The notes beneath the pieces are model-generated. The model searched no databases and was not told the DNA's origin. It saw nothing but the letters and a program-made list of their open reading frames with translations. Below are positions 1 through 9,167 of a DNA stretch of 64,000 nucleotides, one piece after another. The DNA is from Mycolicibacterium monacense (lineage in GTDB: Bacteria > Actinomycetota > Actinomycetes > Mycobacteriales > Mycobacteriaceae). Position 1 is the stretch's first letter, and each line of letters opens with the position of its first letter. Made by a program: the position numbers and the translations under genes. Where the stretch lies: assembly GCF_010731575.1 (NCBI RefSeq), contig NZ_AP022617.1, forward strand, positions 5,642,001-5,706,000, read 5' to 3'.

Positions 1-398
1 AGGTGTCGCGGTCCTGGAAGGCGATCGAGGCCAGCGGCCGGTTCTGCGTGAACGTGTTGCACGAGAAGCAGAAAGACGTCTCCGCGCGGTTCGGCTCACG
101 CGAACCGGACAAGTTCGCCGGCATCGACTGGACACCGTCGAAGCTGGGCTCGCCGATCATCGACGGCAACCTGGCACACATCGACTGCACGGTGCACTCG
201 GTGCACGACGGCGGTGACCACCTGGTGGTGTTCGGCGCCGTGCACTCGCTGTCGGAGGTACCGAAGAAGAAGCCGCGGCCGCTGCTGTTCTACCGCGGCG
301 AGTACACCGGCATCGAACCCGACAAGAACTCGCCGGCGCACTGGCGCGACGATCTCGAGGCGTTCCTCACGGCCACAACTCCGGACACCTGGCTGTAG
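1..398 (+). CDS. hsaB: HsaB, flavin reductase of the 3-HSA monooxygenase (5' end cut by window)
   Basis: The reading frame is open to the left edge, so only the C-terminal ~131 residues are present; the first GTG (position 3) is an internal Val, not a start. HsaB supplies reduced flavin to HsaA, which hydroxylates 3-HSA in the steroid ring A/B pathway. The segments RFCVNVL, SARFG and DGGDHLVVFGAV are typical of the flavin reductase-like fold, and the tail PAHWRDDLEAFL...DTWL matches what I know of mycobacterial HsaB. In M. tuberculosis hsaB lies at the end of the hsaACDB operon, two genes from aspB; here nat, which normally follows, is replaced by unrelated genes. Confidence 0.9.
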   Translation, partial: VSRSWKAIEASGRFCVNVLHEKQKDVSARFGSREPDKFAGIDWTPSKLGSPIIDGNLAHIDCTVHSVHDGGDHLVVFGAVHSLSEVPKKKPRPLLFYRGEYTGIEPDKNSPAHWRDDLEAFLTATTPDTWL

Positions 399-433
399 TC
401 CATGACATGTTGACGGTTGTGTCGAACACCGTC

Positions 434-1252
434 ATGCGGTCGTCAGCCGCGATCTGCGCACTCCTGCTTGCCGCGGGGTGCTCCGAAAACCGCCAGGGCG
501 CAGCCGAAGTGGAGCCGTCACCCGCGGCGGAGTCGTCGGGTGAGATGACCGTCGTCTACGAGGACGCCGCCACACCGGAGGCCGTCAACGGCCGCAGGGT
601 CCTCACCGAGAACCGGTTGCTCGAATCGCTGGCGGCCGACGTCAACGACTCGTTCGTCCTGCCCGAGGACGTCCGCCTCGTCGGCGCCCAGTGCGATGAG
701 GCCAACGCGTTCTGGAGTTCCGACGACCGGACGGTGACGATCTGCTACGAGGACGCCGACCTGAGCCTGACGACGTTCGAGCAGGCCGGCGACCCGGATC
801 CCGTCGCCGCGACGATCGGTGCGGAGCGCGCGACGTTCTACCACGAACTCGGGCACGCCACCCTGGACCTGTACGACCTGCCGTTCACCGGGCGCGAGGA
901 GGACGTCGCCGACCAACTGGCCGCGGTGATGCTGCTGGAACCCGACGACACCGGGGCGATCGATCCCACCGACGTGCGGGCCGCCGCCGCCTATGCGCGC
1001 ATGTTCGAGGCCAACAGTGAGCAGGACGGCGGGGCGGCCCAGGATTTCCCGTTCTGGGATGTGCACGAATACGACCTCGCCCGGATGTACAACTTCCAGT
1101 GCTGGATCTACGGCGCCGATCCGGCGGGTAACGCCTTCATCGTCGACGAGGGTCTGGTGCCCGAGGACCGCGCCGATTCCTGCGAGGGTGAGTTCGATCG
1201 GATGTCGCGCGCCTGGTGGGACATGCTCGACCCGCATCTGCGGAGCGAGTGA
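434..1252 (+). CDS. Lipoprotein with DUF4344-type putative metallopeptidase domain
   Basis: The start is placed at ATG 434 rather than 407 because it gives a short lipoprotein signal peptide with lipobox LAAGC, so the protein is probably anchored outside the membrane. A zinc-protease-like HELGH motif lies in TFYHELGHATLDLYDLP, followed by an acidic helix (GREEDVADQLAA) that could carry the third ligand; this fits the DUF4344 putative metallopeptidases. Paired cysteines (QCDE, ICYE, QCWIYG, DSCEGEF) suggest disulfides. It starts 35 bp after hsaB and may be read from the same transcript, but nothing links it to steroid catabolism. The substrate is unknown. Confidence 0.7.
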   Translation: MRSSAAICALLLAAGCSENRQGAAEVEPSPAAESSGEMTVVYEDAATPEAVNGRRVLTENRLLESLAADVNDSFVLPEDVRLVGAQCDEANAFWSSDDRTVTICYEDADLSLTTFEQAGDPDPVAATIGAERATFYHELGHATLDLYDLPFTGREEDVADQLAAVMLLEPDDTGAIDPTDVRAAAAYARMFEANSEQDGGAAQDFPFWDVHEYDLARMYNFQCWIYGADPAGNAFIVDEGLVPEDRADSCEGEFDRMSRAWWDMLDPHLRSE

Positions 1253-1344
1253 CATGCGGTCGGTAGTTTCAGCGTCCCGACGCGCGGGGTATGCCGACGG
1301 TGCAGCGGCCGACTGGTCGACTGCGAACCTAAGGAGTACGCATA

Positions 1345-1518
1345 GTGAGCGGTACGGACAAAGCCAACAACAAGCTCGAGGACCTCGGCGGTAAGGCCAA
1401 GGAAACGCTGGGTAAGGCGACCGGAGACGAGAGCACCGCCAACGAGGGCAAGGCCGATCAGTCGAAGTCCAGCCTGAAGGACGCGGGCGAAAAAGTGAAG
1501 GATGCGTTCAAGAAGTAA
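1345..1518 (+). CDS. CsbD-family small stress protein
   Basis: A 57-residue protein starting at GTG 1345, 7 bp after an AAGGAG ribosome-binding site (1331-1336). It is very hydrophilic and rich in Lys, Glu, Asp, Gly and Ala, with the family pattern NKLEDLGGKAKETLGKATGDE near the N-terminus and a lysine-rich helix at the end (KVKDAFKK). CsbD-like proteins are abundant under general stress in many bacteria, but their biochemical role is unknown. It is probably transcribed alone; the next gene is convergent. Confidence 0.8.
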   Translation: MSGTDKANNKLEDLGGKAKETLGKATGDESTANEGKADQSKSSLKDAGEKVKDAFKK

Positions 1519-1563
1519 CTGTCCGGGCGCCCCGTCCGGCCGGGCGACCAGCGACCACGCGAA

Positions 1564-2478
1564 TCAGGGCGCGCCGAGAAGCACGTCACGCTGTTCGTGC
1601 ACCCGCGCCCGGATGGCCTCGACCACCGCGTCGACCTCCGGTCGGCGCAGGGTCTCGGCGCGGGTCACGAGCCAGTAGGTCAACCGCACCGACACCGCGT
1701 TGGGCAGCACGCGGACCAGATCGTCGTGCCGGTCCGCCATGAAGCACGGCAGCAGTCCCAACCCGGCCGCCGCGCGGGTGGCCTCCACATGGACGAAGAC
1801 GTTCGTCGACGTCACCGACTCCCGCATGGCCGGCGCGAACCCCGTCGCGGAGTCGAGGTCGTCGACCTGCAGCATCGAGTCGATGAAGTAGACGAGCGGA
1901 TACCGGGCGAGGTCATCGATGTCGCTCGGCGTCCCGTGTTCGGCCAGATAGTCGCGCGACCCGTACAGCCCGAGGCAGTAGTCACCCAGGCGAATGGCCT
2001 CGGCTCGGTGCACCTGCGGTTCACCGACCACCACTTCCACGTCGAGCCCCGAGCGTTGCTGTGACGCCCGCCGGGTCGTGGCAACGATCTCGACCGCGAC
2101 GCCGGGATGGTCGCGCTGCACCAGTGCTGCGGCCGGGGCCACGATATAGGCACTGAACCCGTCGGTCGCCGAGATCCGCACCACGCCTTCGAGTGCGCGG
2201 CGCCCGGCCGGGTCGACGCTCAGCGACCGCACCGCGGACTCGACGGCCTCGGCGGCGGCCAGCGCCTCACGGCCGAGGTCAGTCAGCTCCCAGCCGCCGG
2301 CCACCCGGGCCACCAGCCGGCCGCCGATGGACTGTTCCAGGGCTGCGATGCGCCGCGAGATCGTCGTGTGGTTGAGGCCCAGTTCCTCCGCGGCCGTGGT
2401 GTACCGGCCGGTGCGGCCCACCGCAAGCAGGACGAGGAGATCGTCCGCGCTGGGGCGACGCGGAGATGAAATGGGCAT
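1564..2478 (-). CDS. LysR-family transcriptional regulator
   Basis: Start chosen at the ATG giving MPISSPRRPSADDLLVLL; an in-frame upstream ATG (2517) would add 13 residues without family character. The N-terminal winged helix-turn-helix is clear (TGRYTTAAEELGLNHTTISRRIAALEQ), followed by a substrate-binding domain of about 210 residues. The gene is divergent from the transporter / 3-hydroxybutyrate dehydrogenase / acetoacetate-CoA ligase operon with 134 bp between. By usual LysR logic it probably controls that operon, with a hydroxy- or keto-acid or its CoA ester as ligand; this is inferred from context only. Confidence 0.85.
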   Translation of the reverse strand: MPISSPRRPSADDLLVLLAVGRTGRYTTAAEELGLNHTTISRRIAALEQSIGGRLVARVAGGWELTDLGREALAAAEAVESAVRSLSVDPAGRRALEGVVRISATDGFSAYIVAPAAALVQRDHPGVAVEIVATTRRASQQRSGLDVEVVVGEPQVHRAEAIRLGDYCLGLYGSRDYLAEHGTPSDIDDLARYPLVYFIDSMLQVDDLDSATGFAPAMRESVTSTNVFVHVEATRAAAGLGLLPCFMADRHDDLVRVLPNAVSVRLTYWLVTRAETLRRPEVDAVVEAIRARVHEQRDVLLGAP

Positions 2479-2612
2479 GTCTGCAGTTTTGCAGATCGAT
2501 GGTGCGCGGTTGGCCATTGCGGGCGGGTCCGGCGTGCATGAATACTCACAGCCATGTGGGGGCAGTCACACACCACCCGTCTGTATGCCCCCGGTCATGA
2601 ACGGAGCCCTCG

Positions 2613-3998
2613 ATGAGCACGCAGAATCCCTCACCACCGGACACCAGCCCCCCGGACGCGATCACCACCGGCCTCAAACGCGTGGTCGTGGCCTCGATGG
2701 CTGGCACCGTCGTCGAGTGGTACGAGTTCTTCCTCTACGGCACCGCCGCCACGCTGGTGTTCAACAAGATCTTCTTCTCGGAGACCACCAGCGAGCTCAA
2801 CGCGATCTTCCTCGCGTTCGCGACGTACGCGGTGGGCTTCGTCGCCCGCCCGCTCGGAGGCGTGGTCTTCGGGCATTTCGGCGACAAGTACGGCCGTAAG
2901 AAGCTCCTCCAGTTCAGCCTCCTGCTCGTCGGTGCCGCCACCTTCGCGATGGGCTGCCTGCCGACGTACGGCCAGATCGGCTACTGGGCACCGGCCCTGC
3001 TGGTCGCGTTGCGCTTCATCCAGGGCTTCGCCGTCGGCGGAGAGTGGGGCGGCGCGGTCCTGCTGGTCGCCGAACACAGCCCCAACCGGGAACGCGGCTT
3101 CTGGGCCAGCTGGCCGCAGGCCGGTGTGCCCGTCGGCAACCTGCTCGCCACCATCGTGCTGCTCGTCCTGACGTCGACGCTGCCCGAGACGTCGTTCCTG
3201 TCGTGGGGCTGGCGTGTGGCGTTCTGGCTGTCCGCGGTGGTGGTGCTGATCGGCTACTACATCCGCACCAAGGTCACCGACGCGCCGATCTTCGTCGCCG
3301 CCCAGCAGGAGGTGGAGCGGGCCAAGGCCACTTCGTATGGGGTGGTCGAGGTGCTCAAGCGCTACCCGCGCGGCGTCTTCACCGCGATGGGCCTGCGGTT
3401 CGGCGAGAACATCATGTACTACCTCGTGGTCACCTTCTCGATCACGTATCTGAAGGTCCAGGTCGGCGCCGACACCAGCGACATCCTCTGGTACCTGCTG
3501 GTGGCGCACCTGATCCACTTCGCGGTGGTGCCGCTCGTGGGGTGGCTGTCGGACCGGTTCGGCCGCCGCCCGGTGTACGTGGTGGGCGCGGTCCTCGGCG
3601 CGACGTGGGGCTTCTTCGCGTTCCCGATGATGAACAGCGGCAGCTATGTCGTCGTGACGGCAGCGGTCAGCATCGGCCTGATGATCCACGCGCTGATGTA
3701 CGCGCCGCAGCCGGCGATCATGGCGGAGATGTTCCCGACCCGGATGCGGTATTCCGGTGTCTCCCTCGGCTATCAGGTCACCTCGATCGTGGCCGGATCA
3801 CTGGCGCCGCTCATCGCGGTGAAACTGCTCGACATCTACGGCTCGTCGGTGCCGATCGCGATCTATCTGGCCGTGGCGTGTGCGATCACGTTGGTCGCGG
3901 TCTTCTTCACCCGTGAGACCAAGGGCATCGACCTGCACGACGTGGACCGGGCCGACCGCGAGGACCTCGCCCGCGAGGCGGCCAGGAGCGGCGCATGA
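2613..3998 (+). CDS. MFS transporter, metabolite:H+ symporter family
   Basis: A 461-residue protein with about 12 hydrophobic segments. The first helix begins with VEWYEFFLYGTAA, characteristic of the metabolite:proton symporter family (ShiA, KgtP and ProP relatives). Both halves carry the MFS loop motif: GHFGDKYGRKK and GWLSDRFGRRP. GGAG at 2603-2606 serves as ribosome-binding site for ATG 2613. The stop overlaps the next ATG (ATGA, 3995-3998), so it is translationally coupled to a 3-hydroxybutyrate dehydrogenase. The likely cargo is 3-hydroxybutyrate, acetoacetate or a similar short acid; this comes from the operon and not from the transporter sequence. Confidence 0.85.
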   Translation: MSTQNPSPPDTSPPDAITTGLKRVVVASMAGTVVEWYEFFLYGTAATLVFNKIFFSETTSELNAIFLAFATYAVGFVARPLGGVVFGHFGDKYGRKKLLQFSLLLVGAATFAMGCLPTYGQIGYWAPALLVALRFIQGFAVGGEWGGAVLLVAEHSPNRERGFWASWPQAGVPVGNLLATIVLLVLTSTLPETSFLSWGWRVAFWLSAVVVLIGYYIRTKVTDAPIFVAAQQEVERAKATSYGVVEVLKRYPRGVFTAMGLRFGENIMYYLVVTFSITYLKVQVGADTSDILWYLLVAHLIHFAVVPLVGWLSDRFGRRPVYVVGAVLGATWGFFAFPMMNSGSYVVVTAAVSIGLMIHALMYAPQPAIMAEMFPTRMRYSGVSLGYQVTSIVAGSLAPLIAVKLLDIYGSSVPIAIYLAVACAITLVAVFFTRETKGIDLHDVDRADREDLAREAARSGA

Positions 3999-4741
3999 GG
4001 GATCTCGCCGGGCGCACCGCGCTGGTGACAGGCGGTGCCAGCGGGATCGGGGAGGCGTGTGCACGCGAACTCGCCGCCCGCGGTGCCACCGTCACCGTCG
4101 CCGACCGCGACGAAACGGCCGCTACCGCACTGGCCGACGAGATCGGCGGCAGCGCCTGGGTGGTGGACCTGCTCGACGTGTCGGCGCTCGAAGGTCTCGC
4201 ACTGGACACCGACATCCTGGTCAACAACGCCGGTGTGCAGCGCATCGACCCGATCGTCGACTTCGCCCCGGAGAACTTCCGGATGCTGATGACGCTGATG
4301 GTCGAGGCGCCGTTCCTGCTCATCCGCGCGGCGCTGCCGTACATGTACGCGCAGAAATTCGGCCGGGTCATCAACATCTCGTCGGTGCACGGGTTGCGCG
4401 CCTCGGAGTACAAGGTCGGCTACGTCACCGCCAAGCACGCGCTCGAGGGGCTGTCGAAGGTGACCGCGCTGGAAGGCGGACCGCATCAGGTGACCAGTAA
4501 CTGCGTCAACCCCGGCTACGTCCGAACCCCGCTGGTCACCAAACAGATAGCCGATCAGGCCAAGGTGCACGGCATCGGTGAAGATGACGTGGTGACCCAG
4601 ATCCTGCTCAAGGAGAGCGCCATCAAGCGACTCGTCGAACCGTCCGAAGTCGGATCGCTGGTGGGCTGGTTGGCCTCGCCGCAGTCCGGCATGGTGACCG
4701 GTGCGGCCTACACCATGGACGGCGGATGGAGCGCCCGGTGA
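3995..4741 (+). CDS. 3-hydroxybutyrate dehydrogenase (SDR family)
   Basis: A 248-residue classical short-chain dehydrogenase. The nucleotide-binding motif TGGASGIG is at residues 12-19, NNAG follows, then a catalytic Ser (INISSVHG) and the Tyr-Lys pair in YVTAKHALEG. The stretch NCVNPGYVRTPLV and the C-terminus GAAYTMDGGWSAR are typical of D-3-hydroxybutyrate dehydrogenases, which oxidise 3-hydroxybutyrate to acetoacetate with NAD+. It overlaps the transporter upstream and the acetoacetate-CoA ligase downstream, which fits a pathway of uptake, oxidation and CoA activation. Substrate specificity cannot be proved from sequence. Confidence 0.85.
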   Translation: MRDLAGRTALVTGGASGIGEACARELAARGATVTVADRDETAATALADEIGGSAWVVDLLDVSALEGLALDTDILVNNAGVQRIDPIVDFAPENFRMLMTLMVEAPFLLIRAALPYMYAQKFGRVINISSVHGLRASEYKVGYVTAKHALEGLSKVTALEGGPHQVTSNCVNPGYVRTPLVTKQIADQAKVHGIGEDDVVTQILLKESAIKRLVEPSEVGSLVGWLASPQSGMVTGAAYTMDGGWSAR

Positions 4742-6669
4742 GCGAACCGCAGTGGACGCCGACCGAGGACGACATCGCCGGCGCCCGCGTCACCGACTTC
4801 GCCCGCTTCGTCCAGCAGCGCACCGGCGCCGACGTATCCGACTACCACGCGCTGTGGCGGTGGTCGGTCGAGGACCTCGCCGGGTTCTGGGGTGCGCTGT
4901 GGGAGTACTTCGACCTCGGTACTGCGCCCGCCGAAGTGCTCGCCGACGATGCGATGCCCGGTGCGCGGTGGTTCCCGGGGACACAGCTCAACTACGCCGA
5001 CCAGGTCGTCCGGCACGCCCGCACCGACCGGCCCGCCATCCTCTACGTCGCCGAGGGTGGTGACGTCACCGAGATCTCGTGGGATGAGATGCTCACGCGG
5101 GCAGCCGGTTTCGCGCGCACACTGCGGTCGCTGGGTGTCGGGCCGGGTGACCGCGTCGCGGGGTATCTGCCCAATGTGCCCGAGGCGGTCATCGCCTTCC
5201 TCGCCACCGCCAGCATCGGGGCGATCTGGAGCGCGTGCGGACAGGACTACACCGCGAAGGCCGCGCTGGACCGGCTCGGCCAACTCGAACCGGTGGTGCT
5301 GATCGCCGCAGACGGGTACCGCTTCGGCGGGAAGACACACGACAAGACCGCCGACGTCACCGCGTTGCGCGCCGGGTTGCCGACGGTGCGGGCCGCGGTG
5401 CTGGTGCCGCGGATCGGGGTGGGCGCGCCCGACGCCGACTGGCTGCACTGGGCCGAGGTCACCGCCGACGGCGGACGGCTGCAACCGGTCCCCGTGGACT
5501 TCGACCACCCGCTGTGGGTGCTGTACTCGTCCGGGACGACGGGCCTGCCGAAGGGCATCGTGCACGGCCACGGCGGGGTCGTGGTCGAACACCTCAAAGC
5601 CGCTGCGCTGCAATCCGACATCGGCGCCGACGACACCTTCTTCTGGTTCACCAGCCCGAGCTGGATGATGTGGAACTTTCAGGTGGCAGGGCTGCTGGTC
5701 GGCGCGACCATCGTCTGCTACGACGGCAGCCCGACCTACCCCGCGACCGACACGCTGTGGGAGATCGCGGCCCGGGTGGGCGCGACGGTGCTGGGCACCA
5801 GCCCCGGCTATGTGCTGGCCTGTGACAAGGCGGGTTCCGTCCCGCGCGAGGAGCACGATCTGTCCGCGCTGCGCACCGTCGGGATCACCGGTTCGTCGCT
5901 GCCCCCGGCCTCGGCACTGTGGCTGCGCGACAACGTCGGCGTGCAGGTCGCCTCGATCAGCGGCGGCACCGACGTGGTGTCGGCGTTCATCGGCGGTGTG
6001 CGGACCGTTCCGGTCTGGCCCGGTGAGCTCTCGGCGCCCTACCTCGGCGCCGCCGTCGAGGCCTGGGACGAATCCGGTCAGCCGGTCCAGGGTGAGGTCG
6101 GCGAACTCGTCGTCACCAAACCGCTGCCGTCGATGCCGGTGAAGTTCTGGAACGACCCCGACGGAAGCCGTTACCGCGACGCGTATTTCGAGATGTTCCC
6201 GGGCGTCTGGCGGCACGGCGACTGGATCACGATCACCGACCACGGCAGCGTCATCGTGCACGGCCGGTCGGATTCGACGCTCAACCGGCACGGCATCCGC
6301 ATGGGGAGTGCGGACATCTACCAGGCCGTCGAGCGGATGCCCGAGGTCGCCGAGGCGCTGGTCATCGGGGCCGAGCAACCCGACGGCGGCTACTGGATGC
6401 CGCTGTTCGTCACGCTGACCGAGGGCGCCGAACTCACCGACGACCTCAAAGACCGGATCTGCCAGACGATCCGCGCCGAGGTGTCACCGCGCCATGTGCC
6501 CGACGACATCATGCTGGCCCCCGGCATCCCGCACACCCGCACCGGTAAGAAACTCGAGGTGCCGATCAAGAAGCTGCTCCAGGGCGGCGATCCGGCGCGC
6601 GTCGTCGAACCGACCGCCGTCGACGATCCGGCCCTTCTGGACTGGTATGTCACGCAGCGGCGAACCTGA
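4738..6669 (+). CDS. Acetoacetate-CoA ligase (acetoacetyl-CoA synthetase)
   Basis: An ANL-superfamily acyl-CoA synthetase of about 643 residues. The adenylation motif VLYSSGTTGLPKGIVHGHGG and the ACS-type region FWFTSPSWMMWNFQV are clear, as are GDWITITDHG and a C-terminal Lys in TRTGKKLEVPIKKLL for the adenylation step. Length and the N-terminal extension are those of acetoacetyl-CoA synthetases rather than FadD ligases. GTG 4738 overlaps the preceding stop (GTGA) and is the likely start; ATG 4726 (four codons longer) is possible. It would convert acetoacetate, ATP and CoA to acetoacetyl-CoA, finishing the 3-hydroxybutyrate module. Its 3' end overlaps the convergent HNH gene by 20 bp. Confidence 0.88.
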   Translation: MSEPQWTPTEDDIAGARVTDFARFVQQRTGADVSDYHALWRWSVEDLAGFWGALWEYFDLGTAPAEVLADDAMPGARWFPGTQLNYADQVVRHARTDRPAILYVAEGGDVTEISWDEMLTRAAGFARTLRSLGVGPGDRVAGYLPNVPEAVIAFLATASIGAIWSACGQDYTAKAALDRLGQLEPVVLIAADGYRFGGKTHDKTADVTALRAGLPTVRAAVLVPRIGVGAPDADWLHWAEVTADGGRLQPVPVDFDHPLWVLYSSGTTGLPKGIVHGHGGVVVEHLKAAALQSDIGADDTFFWFTSPSWMMWNFQVAGLLVGATIVCYDGSPTYPATDTLWEIAARVGATVLGTSPGYVLACDKAGSVPREEHDLSALRTVGITGSSLPPASALWLRDNVGVQVASISGGTDVVSAFIGGVRTVPVWPGELSAPYLGAAVEAWDESGQPVQGEVGELVVTKPLPSMPVKFWNDPDGSRYRDAYFEMFPGVWRHGDWITITDHGSVIVHGRSDSTLNRHGIRMGSADIYQAVERMPEVAEALVIGAEQPDGGYWMPLFVTLTEGAELTDDLKDRICQTIRAEVSPRHVPDDIMLAPGIPHTRTGKKLEVPIKKLLQGGDPARVVEPTAVDDPALLDWYVTQRRT

Positions 6670-7930
6670 CGATGTCGATGCTGAGGCCGCCCTCGATGAT
6701 GCTCCTCGCGTAAACCGGCGGACCCGGTAACGGTGGTGCGGTGGACCGGTAGGTCGCGCCGGTCGGGGTTCGGAACTCGGCGCGGTGCTCCCCGCCGTCG
6801 TCGCTGGTGGTCACGGTCCAGCCCGGCGTCTCCTTGGCGTAGTTGCAGCCTTCGCATTCACCGAGCCCGTTGCGCGCGCTCGTCGGACCGCCCTGCCGGT
6901 GCGGTTCGGCGTGGTCGTGGTGGCGGATCGGGGCGTTGCAGTAGGGCGTTCGGCACGTCTGGTCGCGGATGTCGATGAAGGCCGCCAACCCCTTCGGGAA
7001 CGTGCGGGCCTTCGACTCCATCGCCACCAGCTGGCCACTGGCGGGATGGCGGTACAGGCGGCGCAGCGTCGCCTTGGCCGCTTCGTCGGCGACCGCGTCA
7101 CCGACCAGTGCGCGCACCACGCCGGCTGGCACCGGCCCGTATCCCTCGCACCAGCCCGGCTCGTCGTCGTCACCGACCAGCGTGGTGTCGGCCAGCGCCA
7201 GGTTCAACGACACCGGCACCGGCTTCTCGGCCGGCCGTCCGGTCACCCGTTCGACCAACGTGTCGGCCATGACCTGGCCGCGCGAGCGGTCGTCGAAGGT
7301 GGTGTCCGCCTCGCGCTTCAAGGCGGCATAGACCGCCACTCCCTGCGCTACGGGTAGCAGCGCGGTCACGTACGCCATGGTGTCCGGCGCCGGTCGGATC
7401 GTCACGCAGCGGTCGCCGGCGGCCTTGGCCGACCGAGCGACGACCGCGGCCGCATCGAGGCGCGTGGTGATCTTCTTGGCCTCGGCCTCGATCCGCCTGT
7501 TGCCCCATCCGTCGAGTTTGGAGACGTCCGCACACAGTTCGGCGTCGAGGTGGCGGCGGTGCTCCACCGACAGACAGGCCGACTGCTTGACGATCAACGT
7601 GGCCCGCCACTCAGACAGGGCGCCGCACTCCAGCGCGGCGAGCGTGTGGGGCATCTCGTGGACCAGCGCCCGGGCCATCCCCAGATGGGTGTTACCGCAC
7701 ACCGGGGCGTCTTTCCGTGCCAGCGCAACTTCCGTCGCCAGACCTCGGCCTCGTTTCCGCTTCGGCATACCGGAGGCGGCTTCGGTGGCGCGCCGTTTGG
7801 CCGCCCACAGCGCAGTGGCCCGCGCCTGCGCCGCGGCCGCAGACGACTTCAACCGCTCGAGCTGTTCGACCTGCGCGCGCAACTCCGCCTCACCCGCGTC
7901 GGGGTCGACATCGAACGCACTTTCGAACAT
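6650..7930 (-). CDS. DUF222/13E12-family protein with HNH nuclease domain
   Basis: A mycobacterial 13E12 repeat-family protein: a long helical DUF222 region, then a C-terminal HNH-type core (DQTCRTPYCNAPIRHHDHAEPHRQGGPTSARNGLGECEGCNYAKE) with the expected Cys, His and Asn positions. The start is set at the ATG encoding MFESAFDVDP; an in-frame start 10 codons upstream has less family character. Such genes are repeated in mycobacterial genomes, often as mobile or phage-related remnants, and most have no proven role. It converges on, and overlaps, the acetoacetate-CoA ligase gene. Confidence 0.85.
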   Translation of the reverse strand: MFESAFDVDPDAGEAELRAQVEQLERLKSSAAAAQARATALWAAKRRATEAASGMPKRKRGRGLATEVALARKDAPVCGNTHLGMARALVHEMPHTLAALECGALSEWRATLIVKQSACLSVEHRRHLDAELCADVSKLDGWGNRRIEAEAKKITTRLDAAAVVARSAKAAGDRCVTIRPAPDTMAYVTALLPVAQGVAVYAALKREADTTFDDRSRGQVMADTLVERVTGRPAEKPVPVSLNLALADTTLVGDDDEPGWCEGYGPVPAGVVRALVGDAVADEAAKATLRRLYRHPASGQLVAMESKARTFPKGLAAFIDIRDQTCRTPYCNAPIRHHDHAEPHRQGGPTSARNGLGECEGCNYAKETPGWTVTTSDDGGEHRAEFRTPTGATYRSTAPPLPGPPVYARSIIEGGLSIDIVRFAAA

Positions 7931-7969
7931 GGCTCCGACTGTAGCGGCGCCCACCGACAACCCGACAAG

Positions 7970-9157
7970 TCAGCGCAGCCAGCCCCCGATGCGGCTCAAC
8001 GCCTCGGTGATGTCGGCCGTCGGCCCGGCGAACGACAGCCTGACGAACGAGTTGCCGTGCACGGTGTCGAAGTCGATACCGGGTGCGATCGCGACTCCGG
8101 TGTCGGCCAGCAGCTTCGCGCAGAACGACAACGAGGCGTCGGTCAGATGCGAGACATCGGCGTAGACGTAGAACGCGCCGTCGGCGGGCGCCAGCCGGCT
8201 GATGCCGATGGCGCGCAGCCCGTCGAGCAACAGCCGCCGGTTCTCGGCGTAGTGGGCCAGCAGACCGTCGGCCTCCGCGGTCGACTCCGGGGTGAACGCG
8301 GCCACCGCGGCGTGCTGAGCCAGCGCGGGCGGGCAGATAGTGAAGTTGCCGGTGAGCCGGTCGACGGCGCGGCGCAGTTCCTGCGGCACCAGCAGCCAGC
8401 CCAGCCGCCACCCGGTCATCGCGTAGTACTTGGAAAAGCTGTTGACCACCACGGCTTTGCGCGAGGTCTGCCACGCGCAGCTGATCGGCGGGGCGCCGTC
8501 GTAGACGAGTCCGTGGTAGACCTCGTCGCTGATCAGCCGGGTGCCGGTCGCCTCACACCAGGTGGCGATCGCGGCGAGTTCAGCGGGCGCGATGACCGTG
8601 CCGGTGGGGTTGGCGGGGCTTGCCACGATCACGCCCTGCACCGGCGGATCGAGTTCGGCGAGCATCGCGGCGGTGGGTTGGAAACGGGTGTCCGCACCGC
8701 AGGGGATCTCGACGACCTCGCACCCGAGCGCGGTCAGGATGTTGCGGTAGCAGGGGTAGCCGGGGCTGGCGATCGCCACCCGGTCACCCACGTCGAAGCA
8801 CGCCAGGAACGCGAGCAGGAATCCGCCCGACGACCCGGTGGTCAGCACGACGTCGTCGAGCCCGACCGTCAGGCCGAACTGGTCGGCGTACCGTGCGGCG
8901 ATCGCCTCGCGCAGTTCCGGGATGCCGAGCGCGACGGTGTAGCCCAGTTGGTTCTCCTGCAGCGCTGCGATGGCGGCCTCGCGCACCGCCGTCGGCGCGC
9001 CGGCGCTCGGTTGGCCGGCCGACAGGTTGACCAGGTCGCCGTGGGTGCGTTGCCGTTCCGCGGCGGCCAGCCAGACGTCCATCACGTAGAACGGCGGGAT
9101 GCCGGCGCGTAGGGCCACGTCCCGCGGCTCGGTGCGTTGTGCGTGGGCTCCGCTCAT
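7970..9157 (-). CDS. aspB: AspB-like class I/II aminotransferase
   Basis: A PLP-dependent fold-type I aminotransferase of 395 residues. Visible landmarks are GQPSAG, the motif SPANPTGT, YHGLVYD, and the Schiff-base Lys in VVNSFSKYYAMTGWRLGW. The start is the ATG giving MSGAHAQRTEPRDVALRAG. It begins 10 bp after fadE33 in the same direction, as aspB (Rv3565) does in M. tuberculosis, so it is the last gene of the fadD3-fadE31-fadE32-fadE33-aspB operon. Its substrate and its part in steroid catabolism are not established. Confidence 0.85.
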   Translation of the reverse strand: MSGAHAQRTEPRDVALRAGIPPFYVMDVWLAAAERQRTHGDLVNLSAGQPSAGAPTAVREAAIAALQENQLGYTVALGIPELREAIAARYADQFGLTVGLDDVVLTTGSSGGFLLAFLACFDVGDRVAIASPGYPCYRNILTALGCEVVEIPCGADTRFQPTAAMLAELDPPVQGVIVASPANPTGTVIAPAELAAIATWCEATGTRLISDEVYHGLVYDGAPPISCAWQTSRKAVVVNSFSKYYAMTGWRLGWLLVPQELRRAVDRLTGNFTICPPALAQHAAVAAFTPESTAEADGLLAHYAENRRLLLDGLRAIGISRLAPADGAFYVYADVSHLTDASLSFCAKLLADTGVAIAPGIDFDTVHGNSFVRLSFAGPTADITEALSRIGGWLR

Positions 9158-9167
9158 CAGATCGAGG

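Noticed and set aside
4708..6378. 556-codon frame opposite the acetoacetate-CoA ligase gene
   Set aside because: High-GC antisense shadow with Arg/Gly/His-rich sequence and no motifs; the sense gene is unmistakable.
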